A DNA stretch of 64,000 nucleotides from Curtobacterium sp. GC_Cur_3 (GCF_026544205.1 NZ_JALNUI010000012.1:42933-106932), one strand, 5' to 3'. Shown: positions 27,743-36,585, numbered from the stretch's first letter. Numbers and translations are program-made. Notes: generated from the sequence alone by a model not told the origin.

Positions 27743-29185
27743 CTAGGCCTTGGCGGCCGTCGTCTCCCCCTCGGCGGAGATGCCCATCTCCTCGAGCGAG
27801 CGGCCCTTGGTCTCGGGGATCTTCGCGATGACGAAGAAGAACGAGATGAGGGCGAACAGCGCGTAGATGCCGTACGTGACGGTGAGGTTGAAGCCCGACA
27901 GGACCGGGAACGAGATCGTGACGATGAAGTTCGCGACCCAGTTGGCGGCCGACCCGATGCCGAGCGCGGTCGCACGGATGCGGTTCGGGAACATCTCGCC
28001 GAGGAGCACCCACATGAGCGGACCCCAGGTGGCGCCGAACGACACGACGAAGAGGTTCGCGAAGATCAGCGCGATGATGCCCCACGCGCCCGGCAGGCTC
28101 GGCTCGCCGTTGACGATGTCGGCCTGCGAGAACGCGATCGCGACCATGGCGAGCGAGACGAACATGCCCGCGGAACCGGCGACCAGGAGCGGCTTGCGAC
28201 CGACCTTGTCCACCAGGAAGATCGCGATGAACGTCACCGCGACGTTGACCACCGAGGTGATCGTGGAGATGAGGAACGACTGGCTCTCCTTGAACCCGAC
28301 GGCCTGCCAGAGGGTGGTCGAGTAGTAGAAGATCACGTTGATGCCGACGAACTGCTGCAGCACGGCCAGGATGATGCCGACCCAGACGATGGGCTGCAGG
28401 CCGAAGCGGTTGCCGCGGATGGAGCCCTTCTTCTCGTTGGCCTCCTTCTCGATGCCGTCCTGGATCTCCTCCAGGCTCGTGTTCACCGTGTCGCGCGGGA
28501 CGATCTTCGTCATGACCTCGCGGGCGTCGTCCTTGCGGCCCTTCGTGAGCAGGTAGCGCGGCGACTCCGGCAGCGTGATCGCCAGGATGCCGTAGACGAC
28601 CGACGGGATCACGCCGACCAGGAACATCCAGCGCCACGCGGGGAGCCCGGCGACCTCGGCCGAGGCGCTGCCCGCCGTGACCGCGAAGAACTGGTCGGAG
28701 AGCAGGGCGGCGAAGATGCCGAGCGTGATCGCGAGCTGCTGGAACGAGGCCAGCCGCCCACGGATCGCCTTCGGGGAGACCTCGGAGATGTAGGCGGGGG
28801 CGATGACCGACGCGGTGCCGATGCCGAGACCGCCGATGAGGCGCCACAGGACGAAGTCCCACGTGGCGAACGCGAAGCCCGACCCGATCGAGGAGACGAA
28901 GAACAGCACGGCTGCCCAGAACATCACCCGGGTGCGGCCCCAGCGGTCAGCGAGACGGCCGGCGAAGTAGGCGCCGAACGCACACCCGATGAGCGCCGAG
29001 GCGACCGCGAAGCCGCTGGCGCCCTCGGACAGGTCGAACTCGCCCTTGATGGCCTCGACGGCGCCGTTGATTACGGACGAGTCGAATCCGAAGAGGAAGC
29101 CACCCACAGCCGCCGCGATGGCGAAGAGGGTCACCTTCCCCTTGAACGCACGGTCTTCTCCGTGCCCGGTTGCTGTGTTCGACAC
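27743..29185 (-). CDS. MFS sugar:proton symporter (sugar porter family)
   Basis: 480 residues from GTG 29185 with AGGAGC upstream. Twelve transmembrane helices are apparent. Family signatures occur in order: FGFDSSVINGA in helix 1, GRLADRWGRTR after helix 2, PESPRYLL before the central loop, FVDKVGRK-like IFLVDKVGRKPLL after helix 8, and PETKGRSLEEM at the C-terminus. LQQFVGINVIFYYS in helix 7 carries the QQ...N sugar-binding residues. This fits XylE/GlcP/AraE-type symporters for xylose, glucose or arabinose; specificity cannot be read by eye. It is monocistronic, divergent from the M23 peptidase gene. Confidence 0.93.
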   Translation of the reverse strand: MSNTATGHGEDRAFKGKVTLFAIAAAVGGFLFGFDSSVINGAVEAIKGEFDLSEGASGFAVASALIGCAFGAYFAGRLADRWGRTRVMFWAAVLFFVSSIGSGFAFATWDFVLWRLIGGLGIGTASVIAPAYISEVSPKAIRGRLASFQQLAITLGIFAALLSDQFFAVTAGSASAEVAGLPAWRWMFLVGVIPSVVYGILAITLPESPRYLLTKGRKDDAREVMTKIVPRDTVNTSLEEIQDGIEKEANEKKGSIRGNRFGLQPIVWVGIILAVLQQFVGINVIFYYSTTLWQAVGFKESQSFLISTITSVVNVAVTFIAIFLVDKVGRKPLLVAGSAGMFVSLAMVAIAFSQADIVNGEPSLPGAWGIIALIFANLFVVSFGATWGPLMWVLLGEMFPNRIRATALGIGSAANWVANFIVTISFPVLSGFNLTVTYGIYALFALISFFFVIAKIPETKGRSLEEMGISAEGETTAAKA

Positions 29186-29509
29186 GATGCTCCTGGGTTC
29201 TGCCGCCGTGCGGGATGGTGCACGGTGCCCCGGCGGTCGACTGGTTCGCCGGCCGGGCGGCGTTGCGTGGTCCGGAGCGGCCTCGACGATACTCCCCGAG
29301 CGGCTGGTGGTCATAACCAGGTTCGTGTGGGTGCGGGTCGGGGGTTCTCGACCCGGAACGACGAGGTCGCTGTCGTACGACGTCGATGGTGTCGCGCAGC
29401 GGCTCGGCGAGCGCGTCCTCCGCTGCACCACAGCCGGGAGGCTCGCCCCACCCTCCACAGATCCACCCTCGCCCGCCACCGATCGCGTCCCGACCGCCAC
29501 ATTGGCCCG
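29186..29509. other. 324-bp divergent intergenic region with no gene
   Basis: This gap lies between the starts of the sugar symporter (leftward) and M23 peptidase (rightward), so it must contain both promoters. No convincing -10/-35 pair stands out. It contains a solitary copy of the right-edge array repeat at 29349-29397. Confidence 0.6.
29349..29397 (+). repeat. Solitary copy of the 81-82 bp array repeat core
   Basis: The 49-bp segment begins CGACCCGGAACGACGAGG and contains TCGCTGTCGTACGACGTCGA and TGTCGCG. It matches the core of array unit 6 at 63815-63870 at nearly every position. It includes the perfect 10-bp palindrome GTCGTACGAC. Confidence 0.75.
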
Positions 29510-30031
29510 ATGATCCGTCTCACCCTGGTGCTCGCCCTGCTCGGGCTCGTGGTCGCGCCGACACCCGACCCTGCTCCTGCCCCTGATCCGGCGACGGCTC
29601 CTGCCACCGCTCCCCGGTGGGTGTGGCCGACCGGGTCCCGCGTGGTCGAACGGCCGTGGGAGCCTCCCGCCGATGACTACGCGGCCGGGCATCGTGGCAT
29701 CGACGTCGCTGCGCCGCTCGGGACCACCGCGGTCGCGGTCGAGGACGGTGTCGTGACGTTCGCCGGGCCCGTCGGCGGCAGGCCCGTCGTGACGATCGAC
29801 CACGGCGGCGGACTCGTGAGCACGCTGGACTCCGTGCAGCCCTCGGTCGCGCGAGGTGACGTCGTCGGGCAGGGCGACCCCGTGGGACTCGTGGCCGTCG
29901 GGCACTGCTCTGCCGCCGAGCCGTGCCTCCACCTCGGCGCGAGGCTCGACGGCCGCTACGTCGACCCGACGCCCTACCTGCCCGCGGCCGCGTGGCCGGT
30001 GTTGCTCCCCGAGTCCGCGTGGCCAGGGTGA
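29510..30031 (+). CDS. M23-family peptidase-like protein with altered HxH motif
   Basis: 173 residues from ATG 29510. A signal peptide (1 to ~17) and Pro/Ala linker precede the LytM-type beta domain. The first zinc motif HxxxD is present in GHRGIDVAAPLG. The usual second motif HxH is CLH (EPCLHLGARLDG): the zinc-binding His remains but the general-base His is Cys. The protein may be a non-catalytic LytM regulator or an enzyme with altered chemistry. Other actinobacterial homologues in the rpsB neighbourhood seem to share GHC...CLHLG, which would make a disulfide plausible. It stands opposite the xer recombinase gene. Confidence 0.85.
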   Translation: MIRLTLVLALLGLVVAPTPDPAPAPDPATAPATAPRWVWPTGSRVVERPWEPPADDYAAGHRGIDVAAPLGTTAVAVEDGVVTFAGPVGGRPVVTIDHGGGLVSTLDSVQPSVARGDVVGQGDPVGLVAVGHCSAAEPCLHLGARLDGRYVDPTPYLPAAAWPVLLPESAWPG

Positions 30032-30068
30032 CCCTGCAGCGGGTCCGCACACGGCAGGACCGTCGGGG

Positions 30069-30998
30069 TCAGGCGCGGGGGTGCGCCGTGCGGTAGACCT
30101 CGCGGAGCCGCGCCGAGGACACGTGCGTGTAGATCTGCGTCGTGCCGAGGCTCGCGTGCCCGAGGAGCTCCTGCACCGCGCGGAGGTCCGCTCCCCCGTC
30201 CAGCAGGTGCGTCGCCGCGGTGTGCCGGAAGGTGTGTGGGCCGCTCGGGCCCTCGCCCGGCAGGTCCTGCAGCAGCCGCGCGACCACGCGGTAGGCGCTC
30301 CGGACTCCGAGACGCCCACCCCGGTCGCCGAGGAACAGCGCCGGCGACGTCGTCCCCGCTGCACGGGCGGCGAGCACCGGACGGCCGCGCGCGAGCCAGG
30401 CCTCGATCGCGTCCTGCGCCGGCACGCCGAACGGCACGACCCGTTCCTTGCCGCCCTTCCCGAGCACCCGCACGGTCAGGCGCCCACGATCCACGGCGGT
30501 GACGTCGATGCCGACGAGCTCGCTGACGCGGATCGCCGCGGCGTACAGGAGCTCGACGAGGGCGAGGTCCCGCAACGCCACCGGGTCGTCACCGCTCGCG
30601 CGGCCGGCGAGTCCGTCGAGCAGCTCCCGGACCTGGTCGGCAGAGACCACCCTCGGCAGGTGCGAGGCACCCTTCGGAGCTCGAAGCCGGACACCGGGGT
30701 CGTTCGGCAGGACGCCGTTCTCGCTCCCCCAGCGGGTGAAGGCCCGGACGGACGACGACCGCCGCGCGATGCTCGACCGGGCGAGACCACGCTCGTTCGA
30801 CTCCCAGAGCCAGTCCCGCAGGACCTCGAGCGACAGGTCCTGCACGTCGCCGAGCCCGCGGGCCGTGGTGAACCGCAGGAGGTCCTCGAGGTCGCCGCGG
30901 TACGCCCGCACCGTCTGTTCGCTCAGCCCCCGGACGTGCAGCGCATCGCCGAGGAACGCCGTGACAGCGCCACCGAGTGACCCGCCACGACCGTCCAT
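30069..30998 (-). CDS. xerC: Tyrosine recombinase XerC/XerD type
   Basis: 309 residues. Xer recombinases resolve chromosome dimers at dif. The N-terminal SAM-like core-binding domain (1-105) includes [18 protein letters not shown]. The catalytic set is complete: Arg157 (AIRVSEL), Lys181 (LGKGGKERV), His255 and Arg258 ([12 protein letters not shown]), His281 ([10 protein letters not shown]) and Tyr290. Position beside dprA in the conserved rpsB-dprA block favours XerC, but XerC versus XerD was not tested. It is 24 bp downstream of dprA. Confidence 0.92.
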   Translation of the reverse strand: MDGRGGSLGGAVTAFLGDALHVRGLSEQTVRAYRGDLEDLLRFTTARGLGDVQDLSLEVLRDWLWESNERGLARSSIARRSSSVRAFTRWGSENGVLPNDPGVRLRAPKGASHLPRVVSADQVRELLDGLAGRASGDDPVALRDLALVELLYAAAIRVSELVGIDVTAVDRGRLTVRVLGKGGKERVVPFGVPAQDAIEAWLARGRPVLAARAAGTTSPALFLGDRGGRLGVRSAYRVVARLLQDLPGEGPSGPHTFRHTAATHLLDGGADLRAVQELLGHASLGTTQIYTHVSSARLREVYRTAHPRA

Positions 30999-31022
30999 GC
31001 CCCAACCCTAGGCACGGTGGCA

Positions 31023-32267
31023 TCAGCGCACTGCCCATCCGTCCGGTCGCCGAACGACGAGTCCCTGCAGTTCGGCCAGTGCCAGCGCGTCCGTGGCCGC
31101 CGAGACAGAGAGGCCGGACCGCCGAGCGACCTCCGTCACGGGCGCAGGACGGCGTCCGAGGGCGTCCACGGCCCTGACCACCTCCGGGTCCTCCGATGCC
31201 GAGCGCAGCGGCACCGCGTCCTCGAGTTGCGCCGATGGTCCCCCGGCGGCCTCGAGTGCCGCGCGCACCGGGTCGTCCGGCTGGACCGCGAGCTGCGCCC
31301 GGCCCTGTGCGACGAGCCGGTGGCACCCGAAGGACGCCGGGGACGAGAACGCGCCCGGCACGGCCAGAACCGGTCGCCCGAGCTGCGCCGCGTGGTGCGC
31401 GGTGTTCAGCGCCCCGGACCGAGCGCCGGCCTCCACCACGACGGTCGCGTGCCCGAGCGCCGCGATCAGGCGGTTGCGGGCGAGGAACCGCCACCGCGTG
31501 GGACGTGTCCCCGGTGGTGACTCGGCGAGCAGCAGCCCCTGGTGGCCGACGGTCCGGAGGAGCTCGACGTGTCCGGCGGGGTAGAGCTGATCGATTCCAC
31601 CTGCGAGCACCGCGACGGTCGGCGTGCCAGCGGCGATCGCGACCCGGTGTGCCACGGCGTCGATGCCGTACGCCCCACCACTGATGACCGAGCAACCGGC
31701 ATCGGCGGCCGCCGAGGTGATCTCCGCCGTGGCCTCGGCTCCGGCGAGCGTGTTCGCGCGGCTGCCGACGACCGACAGGCACGGGCGTCGCAACGCCGCC
31801 GCCGGACCACGGAGCCGACCGCGCCCCCAGAGCACGAGCGGGGCGTGCGCACCGAGGTCGCTCAGACGCTCGGGCCAGTCCGCGTCCCCGGGCACCAACA
31901 GCGCGCCACCGACCCGCCGGGCAGCCGCCACCACCGCCGCGACGTCGGTCGTGTGGGCCCTCGGGCGCCATCGAGCGAGTGCCGCCACGAGCGCGGTCTC
32001 GAACGCCGTGACCTCCCCGGGGCCGACGACGCCTGCGTCGAGGCACGCACGGACGAGCACGGCCACGTCGCGCTGCACGGCCTCGAGCACGAGGCCGAGC
32101 GCACGGGCAGCCCCGAGTGCCTCGACGAGGACCCCCGCGGTGGAGTCCCCCGGCTCCACGAGCGAGCTCCACGCGACCCGGGCGAGGGCGTCCTCGGTGT
32201 CGACCGGCCCCTCGTGCACCTCCCCGAGGTCCACCGGCTGCCCAGCATCGCCGCCGAGCCCGTTCAC
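31023..32267 (-). CDS. dprA: DNA-processing protein DprA
   Basis: 414 residues from GTG 32267, overlapping the comM stop (GTGA). DprA loads RecA on incoming single-stranded DNA. The Rossmann core has VVGSRANTLAGAEAT, ISGGAYGIDAVAHR and AGGIDQLYPAGH. The segment LLLAESPPGTRPTRW and FLARNRLIAALGHATVVVEA complete the DNA-binding face. The C-terminal ~60 residues (PVTEVARRSGLSVSAATDAL) form a winged-helix domain. It belongs to the comM-dprA-xerC unit. Upstream in-frame residues are shadow of comM. Confidence 0.95.
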   Translation of the reverse strand: MNGLGGDAGQPVDLGEVHEGPVDTEDALARVAWSSLVEPGDSTAGVLVEALGAARALGLVLEAVQRDVAVLVRACLDAGVVGPGEVTAFETALVAALARWRPRAHTTDVAAVVAAARRVGGALLVPGDADWPERLSDLGAHAPLVLWGRGRLRGPAAALRRPCLSVVGSRANTLAGAEATAEITSAAADAGCSVISGGAYGIDAVAHRVAIAAGTPTVAVLAGGIDQLYPAGHVELLRTVGHQGLLLAESPPGTRPTRWRFLARNRLIAALGHATVVVEAGARSGALNTAHHAAQLGRPVLAVPGAFSSPASFGCHRLVAQGRAQLAVQPDDPVRAALEAAGGPSAQLEDAVPLRSASEDPEVVRAVDALGRRPAPVTEVARRSGLSVSAATDALALAELQGLVVRRPDGWAVR

Positions 32268-33796
32268 AGCGCGCTCCGGAGGCCGATCGCGGCGCGGACC
32301 TGCGGCTCGCCGGGGAGGTCGATCCCGCCGAGGTCGGCCAACGTCCACGCGAGCCGCATCACCCGGTCCCACCCGCGCATGGTGAGCGTGCCGAGGTCGA
32401 GTGCCCGGTCGAGGTCCTTCGTCGACCCGGCTTCCGCGCGCCCGGCTCCACGGAGCCAGCTCCCCGCGACCTCGGTGTTCGTGGTCCATCCCGTGCCCTC
32501 GAGTCGCGAGCGCATGCGGGCCCGCGCCGCGGTGACGAGCGACCGGGCCTCAGCGGTCGTCGGCGTGGTCCCCGCCGCTCGTCGGATCGCACCCGTGGTC
32601 ACCCGTTGGACCTGCACGCGGATGTCGATGCGGTCGAGCAGCGGCCCGGACAACCGTCCCATGTACCGCCGCATCGTCATCGGCGCGCAGTCGCAGGGCG
32701 GCGCACCGGACCCGGGCAGGGCACCGGCGTTCCCGCACGGACAGGGGTTCGCGGCGAGGACGACCTGGCACCGTGCCGGGAACTCGGCGGCACCGGCGGC
32801 GCGGTGCACCGTGATCCGTCCGGACTCGAGCGGCTGCCGCAGCGCGTCGAGCACGGCGCGGGGGAACTCCGGCGCCTCGTCGAGGAACAGCACACCGCGG
32901 GTGGCGCGGGACACGGCACCCGGCCGGATCGTCCCGGAACCACCGCCGATGAGCGCGACCGCCGACGCCGAATGGTGCGGGGCCTCCCACGGCGGCCGCG
33001 GTGTCCACGACCGGGCCCCGAGTCCGGCGACCGACCGGACCGCAGCGACCTCGAGCGCCGCCTCGGAGTCGAGGTCCGGCAGCAGCCCCGGGAGCCGTTC
33101 GGCGAGCATCGTCTTGCCGGCACCCGGCGGTCCGAGCAGCAGCGCGTGGTGCCCACCGGCCGCGGCGACGATCATCGCGTGGACCCCGACCTCGTTGCCC
33201 ACGACCTCGGCGAGGTCGACGGCGCGCTGCGGCCGTTCGGGCGGCAGGTCCGTGAGCACCGCCTGCACGTCGACCGGTGGCAGGAGGGCGCCCGCGTCGA
33301 TGGCGGCACCGCGGAGCGAGTCGACGCCGTGCACCGTGACGCCGGGCACCACCCGTGCCTCCTCCAGGTTGCCGACGGGGACGACGACCCGCTCGATGCC
33401 GGCGTCACGGGCTGCGACCGTCATCGGGATCACCCCCGGCACCGGACGGACCCGCCCGTCGAGCCCGAGCTCACCGACGTACGCGACCCGTGCGGAGGCC
33501 CGAGGCGCACTGCCGGCAGCGGCGAGCACCGCCATCGCGATCGCGAGGTCGAAGCCCGACCCGCGCTTGGGGATCGCCGCGGGCGTCAGGTTCACCGTGA
33601 TCCGGCGGGCGGGCAGCGGGCACCCCGCGTTGGCCGCAGCCGACCGCACCCGTTCGCGCGCTTCGCCGAGGGACGTGTCCGGCAGACCGATGATGCTGAA
33701 CGCGGGCAACTGGCTGGTGAGGTGGGCCTCCACCTCGACCAGCCGCCCGATGACCCCGAGGAGCGCGACGGCCGACGCCCGCCCGATGTCCGTCAC
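32264..33796 (-). CDS. comM: ComM/YifB-type Mg-chelatase-like AAA+ ATPase
   Basis: 510 residues. ComM is a hexameric branch-migration helicase for transformation. The N-terminal Lon-like domain has LPAFSIIGLPDTSLGEARERV and VNLTPAAIPKRGSGFDLAIA. Walker A GPPGAGKTMLAERLPGLLP lies about residue 220, and Walker B GVLFLDEAPEF follows. The insertion NPCPCGN...CDCAP supplies the conserved Cys cluster of the family. It overlaps yraN upstream and dprA downstream by four bases each, a tightly coupled yraN-comM-dprA unit. Confidence 0.95.
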   Translation of the reverse strand: MTDIGRASAVALLGVIGRLVEVEAHLTSQLPAFSIIGLPDTSLGEARERVRSAAANAGCPLPARRITVNLTPAAIPKRGSGFDLAIAMAVLAAAGSAPRASARVAYVGELGLDGRVRPVPGVIPMTVAARDAGIERVVVPVGNLEEARVVPGVTVHGVDSLRGAAIDAGALLPPVDVQAVLTDLPPERPQRAVDLAEVVGNEVGVHAMIVAAAGGHHALLLGPPGAGKTMLAERLPGLLPDLDSEAALEVAAVRSVAGLGARSWTPRPPWEAPHHSASAVALIGGGSGTIRPGAVSRATRGVLFLDEAPEFPRAVLDALRQPLESGRITVHRAAGAAEFPARCQVVLAANPCPCGNAGALPGSGAPPCDCAPMTMRRYMGRLSGPLLDRIDIRVQVQRVTTGAIRRAAGTTPTTAEARSLVTAARARMRSRLEGTGWTTNTEVAGSWLRGAGRAEAGSTKDLDRALDLGTLTMRGWDRVMRLAWTLADLGGIDLPGEPQVRAAIGLRSAL

Positions 33797-34146
33797 GCGA
33801 CGGCCTCCACGTGCTCGACCACCGATCGGTCACCCAGCACGTGCACCGCGATCGCGTCGATGCGGATCGCCCGCGCCGAGTGGCCCGGGTGCGCGGCGAA
33901 CCACGCCGGCACGAGCCGTCGGAGGCGCGTGAGCTTCTGCGGCGTGACGGCTTCGAGCGGGTGTCCGGTCGAGGCCCCCGCCCGGGTCTTGACCTCGACG
34001 AAGACCAGGTCCTCGGCGCATCGGGCGACGATGTCGAGCTCCCCCCGCGCACATCGCCAGTTCCGGTCGACGATCTCGTACCCGTGTCGTTCGAGCCAAT
34101 CGGCGGCGATCGCTTCGCCGCGGGCTCCCAAAGTGACTGTTCCCAT
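33793..34146 (-). CDS. UPF0102 (YraN) nuclease-fold protein
   Basis: 117 residues. The PD-(D/E)xK-type motif is visible: Glu11 in ARGEAIAADWL, GELDIVA at 35-41, and VFVEVKTR at 48-55 with Glu51 and Lys53. Members are predicted Holliday-junction-resolvase-related nucleases of unknown substrate. Its stop overlaps the comM start by four bases, in the usual order. Confidence 0.93.
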   Translation of the reverse strand: MGTVTLGARGEAIAADWLERHGYEIVDRNWRCARGELDIVARCAEDLVFVEVKTRAGASTGHPLEAVTPQKLTRLRRLVPAWFAAHPGHSARAIRIDAIAVHVLGDRSVVEHVEAVA

Positions 34147-34239
34147 ACGGTGATGGTCGGGAAACTCCGATCGCAGATCTCCGATGCGCGGTCATCTGTG
34201 GAGAACGACAACGATTGCGCACCTGTGGAGGAACGAAGA

Positions 34240-34269
34240 AACCCGGCCGACCATTCGGTCGACCGGGTT
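34240..34269 (-). terminator. Intrinsic terminator after lsr2
   Basis: A 13-bp stem (34240-34252 with 34257-34269, one C-A mismatch) with ATTC loop. The minus strand continues TTTCTTCGTT. It begins 19 bp after the lsr2 stop. Confidence 0.8.
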
Positions 34270-34287
34270 CTCGAAGAAACGTGAGGA

Positions 34288-34641
34288 TCAGTGCGCTGCG
34301 GCGTACGCTTCCTGCACCTGCGTGGAGATGCGGCCGCGGCTGGAGACCTCGTACCCGTTCTCCTTGGCCCATTCCCGGACCTTTGCGAGTTCCTCGGAGT
34401 TGCCGCGCTTCGGCGCCGCCTTGGGAGCAGCGGTTCCGCCGGTGGTGCGACGGCCGCTCACCTTGCGAGCGGCGGCGATGTAGTCAGAGATCGCGTCGCG
34501 GAACTTGTCGACATTGTCGTTGGACAGGTCGATCTCGTACGTGGAGCCGTCGAATGCGAATTCGACGGTGCGGCCATCGCCTGCGGTGATGGGCGAGTCA
34601 TCGAGATCGTCGACGAGCTGGACGGTGACCTTCTGTGCCAT
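34288..34641 (-). CDS. lsr2: Nucleoid-associated protein Lsr2
   Basis: 117 residues from ATG 34641 with AAGGAGC. Lsr2 is the actinobacterial H-NS-like protein that binds AT-rich DNA minor grooves, bridges DNA and silences foreign genes. The N-terminal dimerisation part MAQKVTVQLVDDLDDSPI and TYEIDLSNDNVDKFRDA is typical. A flexible Ala/Pro/Lys linker (65-82) leads to the C-terminal DNA-binding domain VREWAKENGYEVSSRGRIS with the AT-hook-like RGR at 102-104. It stands between yraN and the DUF2469 gene with its own promoter-like region and terminator, so it is monocistronic. Confidence 0.97.
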   Translation of the reverse strand: MAQKVTVQLVDDLDDSPITAGDGRTVEFAFDGSTYEIDLSNDNVDKFRDAISDYIAAARKVSGRRTTGGTAAPKAAPKRGNSEELAKVREWAKENGYEVSSRGRISTQVQEAYAAAH

Positions 34642-34678
34642 TGCGTGCTCCTTGCGTGGGGGTGGAAATCCCCTCCAC

Positions 34679-34711
34679 AGTATCCGGCGGACCGGAATTG
34701 CGCACAATTCC
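34679..34711 (-). promoter_or_regulatory. Promoter and operator-like palindrome upstream of lsr2
   Basis: On the minus strand TTGTGC (34702-34707) and GATACT (34679-34684) are separated by 17 bp, a good sigma70-type pair about 40 bp upstream of the lsr2 start. The -35 element lies inside the palindrome GGAATTG-CGCA-CAATTCC (34694-34711), an unusually A/T-rich island for this sequence and a plausible regulator or Lsr2 autoregulation site. Confidence 0.5.
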
Positions 34712-34745
34712 CTCGGCGGTTCACGATGACCACGTTGGAATGCGT

Positions 34746-35069
34746 CTACTCGTCGAGCGCGAGTTCCTTCGGCAGTTCGAGTTCACGCGTGGTGAGTTCC
34801 TCGACATTGACGTCCTTGAACGTCAGCACGCGGACGGACTTCACGAATCGATCGGAACGGTAGACGTCCCAGACCCACACGTCGGTCATCGTCAGTTCGA
34901 AGTAGAAGTCGTGCTCGGTGTCCCGGCGCGCGAGCTCCACCTCGTTGGCGAGGTAGAACCGGCGCTCGGTCTCGACCACGTAGCGGAACTGCGACACGAC
35001 GTCGCGGTACTCACGGTAGAGAGCGAGCTCGACCTCGCGGTCGTAGTCGTCGAATTCGTCATCATCCAT
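34746..35069 (-). CDS. DUF2469 protein
   Basis: 107 residues from ATG 35069 (a GTG nine bases upstream is also possible). The N-terminus MDDDEFDDYDREVELALYRE and the centre RRFYLANEVELARR are diagnostic of this actinobacterial family. It is acidic, single-domain, with no known catalytic motif. Function unknown. It follows rnhB by 68 bp in the conserved lepB-rnhB-DUF2469-yraN block. Confidence 0.93.
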   Translation of the reverse strand: MDDDEFDDYDREVELALYREYRDVVSQFRYVVETERRFYLANEVELARRDTEHDFYFELTMTDVWVWDVYRSDRFVKSVRVLTFKDVNVEELTTRELELPKELALDE

Positions 35070-35137
35070 TGCGCCCACAGTCTACGGCGCAGACGCCACC
35101 GCGACGACGCGCACAGCGAACCATGCCCGTCGACGGA

Positions 35138-35842
35138 TCACGCGACCGGTGCCGCCAGCTCGTCGAAGCCGTCGAGCGCCACGCTCGACGCCGCGTGCAA
35201 CCAGCTCTTCCGGTGCAGCGCGTGCGGTCCGACCGCGCGGATGGCGTCGTAGTGCGCCGTCGAGCCGTAGCCCTTGTTCGACGCCCAGGCGTAGTGCGGC
35301 GCGTCCTCGTGGGCGGCCACCATGAGCGTGTCCCGCTCGACCTTCGCCACCACGGACGCCGCAGCCACCGAGGCGCAGTCCCGGTCGGCCTTGACGCGCA
35401 CGGTGACCTCGAGCGGCGAGGTCGCCACCAGCGTGGGCGGCAGCGCACGGGTCAACCAGTCGAAGGACCCGTCCAGCACGACCACGGCGCCCTCGAAGGA
35501 CACGCCGGAGTCAGCCAGCGCGGAGAGCGCCCGCGCCCCGGCCAGTCCGAGCGCCGGGACGATCCCCTGCTCGTCGACGTAGTCGGCCGACGCCATCCCG
35601 ACGGCGGTACGGGCCCACCGCGTCACCACCGGCACGAGTTCGGCGCGACGGGCAGCCGAGAGCAGCTTGGAGTCCGCCAGCCCCTGCGGCACCCGGCGCA
35701 CGTCGATCGTGACCGCTGCGGCACCGACTGCGACCGGACCGGCGATGGCGCCACGACCGACCTCGTCGACGCCGATGACCGTCACGCGCCCGGCGGCGAA
35801 GAGCGACTTCTCCACGCGCAGGGACGGACGGACCGGGGTCAC
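35138..35842 (-). CDS. rnhB: Ribonuclease HII
   Basis: 234 residues from GTG 35842, overlapping the lepB stop (GTGA). RNase HII cuts the RNA strand of RNA-DNA hybrids and single embedded ribonucleotides. The catalytic Asp-Glu pair is in VIGVDEVGRGAIAGPV (Asp26, Glu27). VVVLDGSFDWL carries the third acid and RVKADRDCASVAAASVVAK the fourth region. Coupling to lepB is common in actinobacteria. Confidence 0.96.
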   Translation of the reverse strand: MTPVRPSLRVEKSLFAAGRVTVIGVDEVGRGAIAGPVAVGAAAVTIDVRRVPQGLADSKLLSAARRAELVPVVTRWARTAVGMASADYVDEQGIVPALGLAGARALSALADSGVSFEGAVVVLDGSFDWLTRALPPTLVATSPLEVTVRVKADRDCASVAAASVVAKVERDTLMVAAHEDAPHYAWASNKGYGSTAHYDAIRAVGPHALHRKSWLHAASSVALDGFDELAAPVA

Positions 35843-36585
35843 TGCCGCTTCTCCTCCACGCCGGCGAAGACGTTCGGGTAGTCGTCGAGCCACGTCCACC
35901 GGCTGGTCGGCCAGGAGATCACGAAGGCCCGGCCGGTCACGTCCGACAGCGGCACGAAGCCCTTGGACGGGGTGTCGCCGTTGTAGCGGGAGTCCTTGGA
36001 GTCGTAGCGGTTGTCGCCCATCACCCAGATGGTCCCCTTGGGCACGGTCACCGAGAAGTCGGTGCCGGAGGCGCGGGTCTCACCGGCGGGGAGCTTCAGG
36101 TACGGCTCCTTGAGCGGCACCCCGTTGACCGTCATCTGCCCGAGGTCGTTGCAGCAGGCGACCTTGTCGCCCGGCAGACCGATCACGCGCTTGATGAGGT
36201 GGTCGTCGCTGTCGCCGGTGCCGAGGCCGACCTGGGTCAGCAGCCAGTCGATGGAGCGCGCGGGCTGCGACGTGGGCGTGACGCTCGGCACCTCGGCGCC
36301 GGTCAGCCACCCGCCCGGGTCCTTGAAGACGACGATGTCGCCGTGCTTGAGCGACACGGTCTTGGGGACGAGCTCGTTCACGATGACCCGGTCGTCGATC
36401 TGCAGCGTGTTCTGCATCGACGCGGACGGGATGTAGAACGAGCGGATCAGGAAGGTCTTGACCAGGAACGAGACCAGGAGTGCCGCGACGAAGATGATGA
36501 GCAGGTCACGGAGGAAGGTGAGCACACCGTTCCGCTGCTTGCTGGCACGAGGCCGACGCCCGTCGTTCTCGGTCGTGTCGGTCAT
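35839..36585 (-). CDS. lepB: Signal peptidase I
   Basis: 248 residues from ATG 36585. It cleaves signal peptides on the outer face of the membrane. A single transmembrane helix (about 25-43) precedes the catalytic Ser56 in PSASMQNTL. The catalytic Lys132 lies in HLIKRVIGLPGDKV, and the MGDNRYDSKDSR box follows. The upstream in-frame codons lack a binding site. It follows rplS by 144 bp. Confidence 0.97.
   Translation of the reverse strand: MTDTTENDGRRPRASKQRNGVLTFLRDLLIIFVAALLVSFLVKTFLIRSFYIPSASMQNTLQIDDRVIVNELVPKTVSLKHGDIVVFKDPGGWLTGAEVPSVTPTSQPARSIDWLLTQVGLGTGDSDDHLIKRVIGLPGDKVACCNDLGQMTVNGVPLKEPYLKLPAGETRASGTDFSVTVPKGTIWVMGDNRYDSKDSRYNGDTPSKGFVPLSDVTGRAFVISWPTSRWTWLDDYPNVFAGVEEKRQ

Noticed and set aside
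29462..29509. Longer start for the M23 peptidase
   Set aside because: Upstream in-frame residues are Arg/His-rich and come from the intergenic repeat; the signal peptide starts exactly at ATG 29510.
30069..30998. Integrase of a prophage or integrative element
   Set aside because: It lies in the conserved comM-dprA-xerC-rpsB neighbourhood with no attachment repeats, excisionase or phage genes nearby, so a housekeeping Xer recombinase is preferred.
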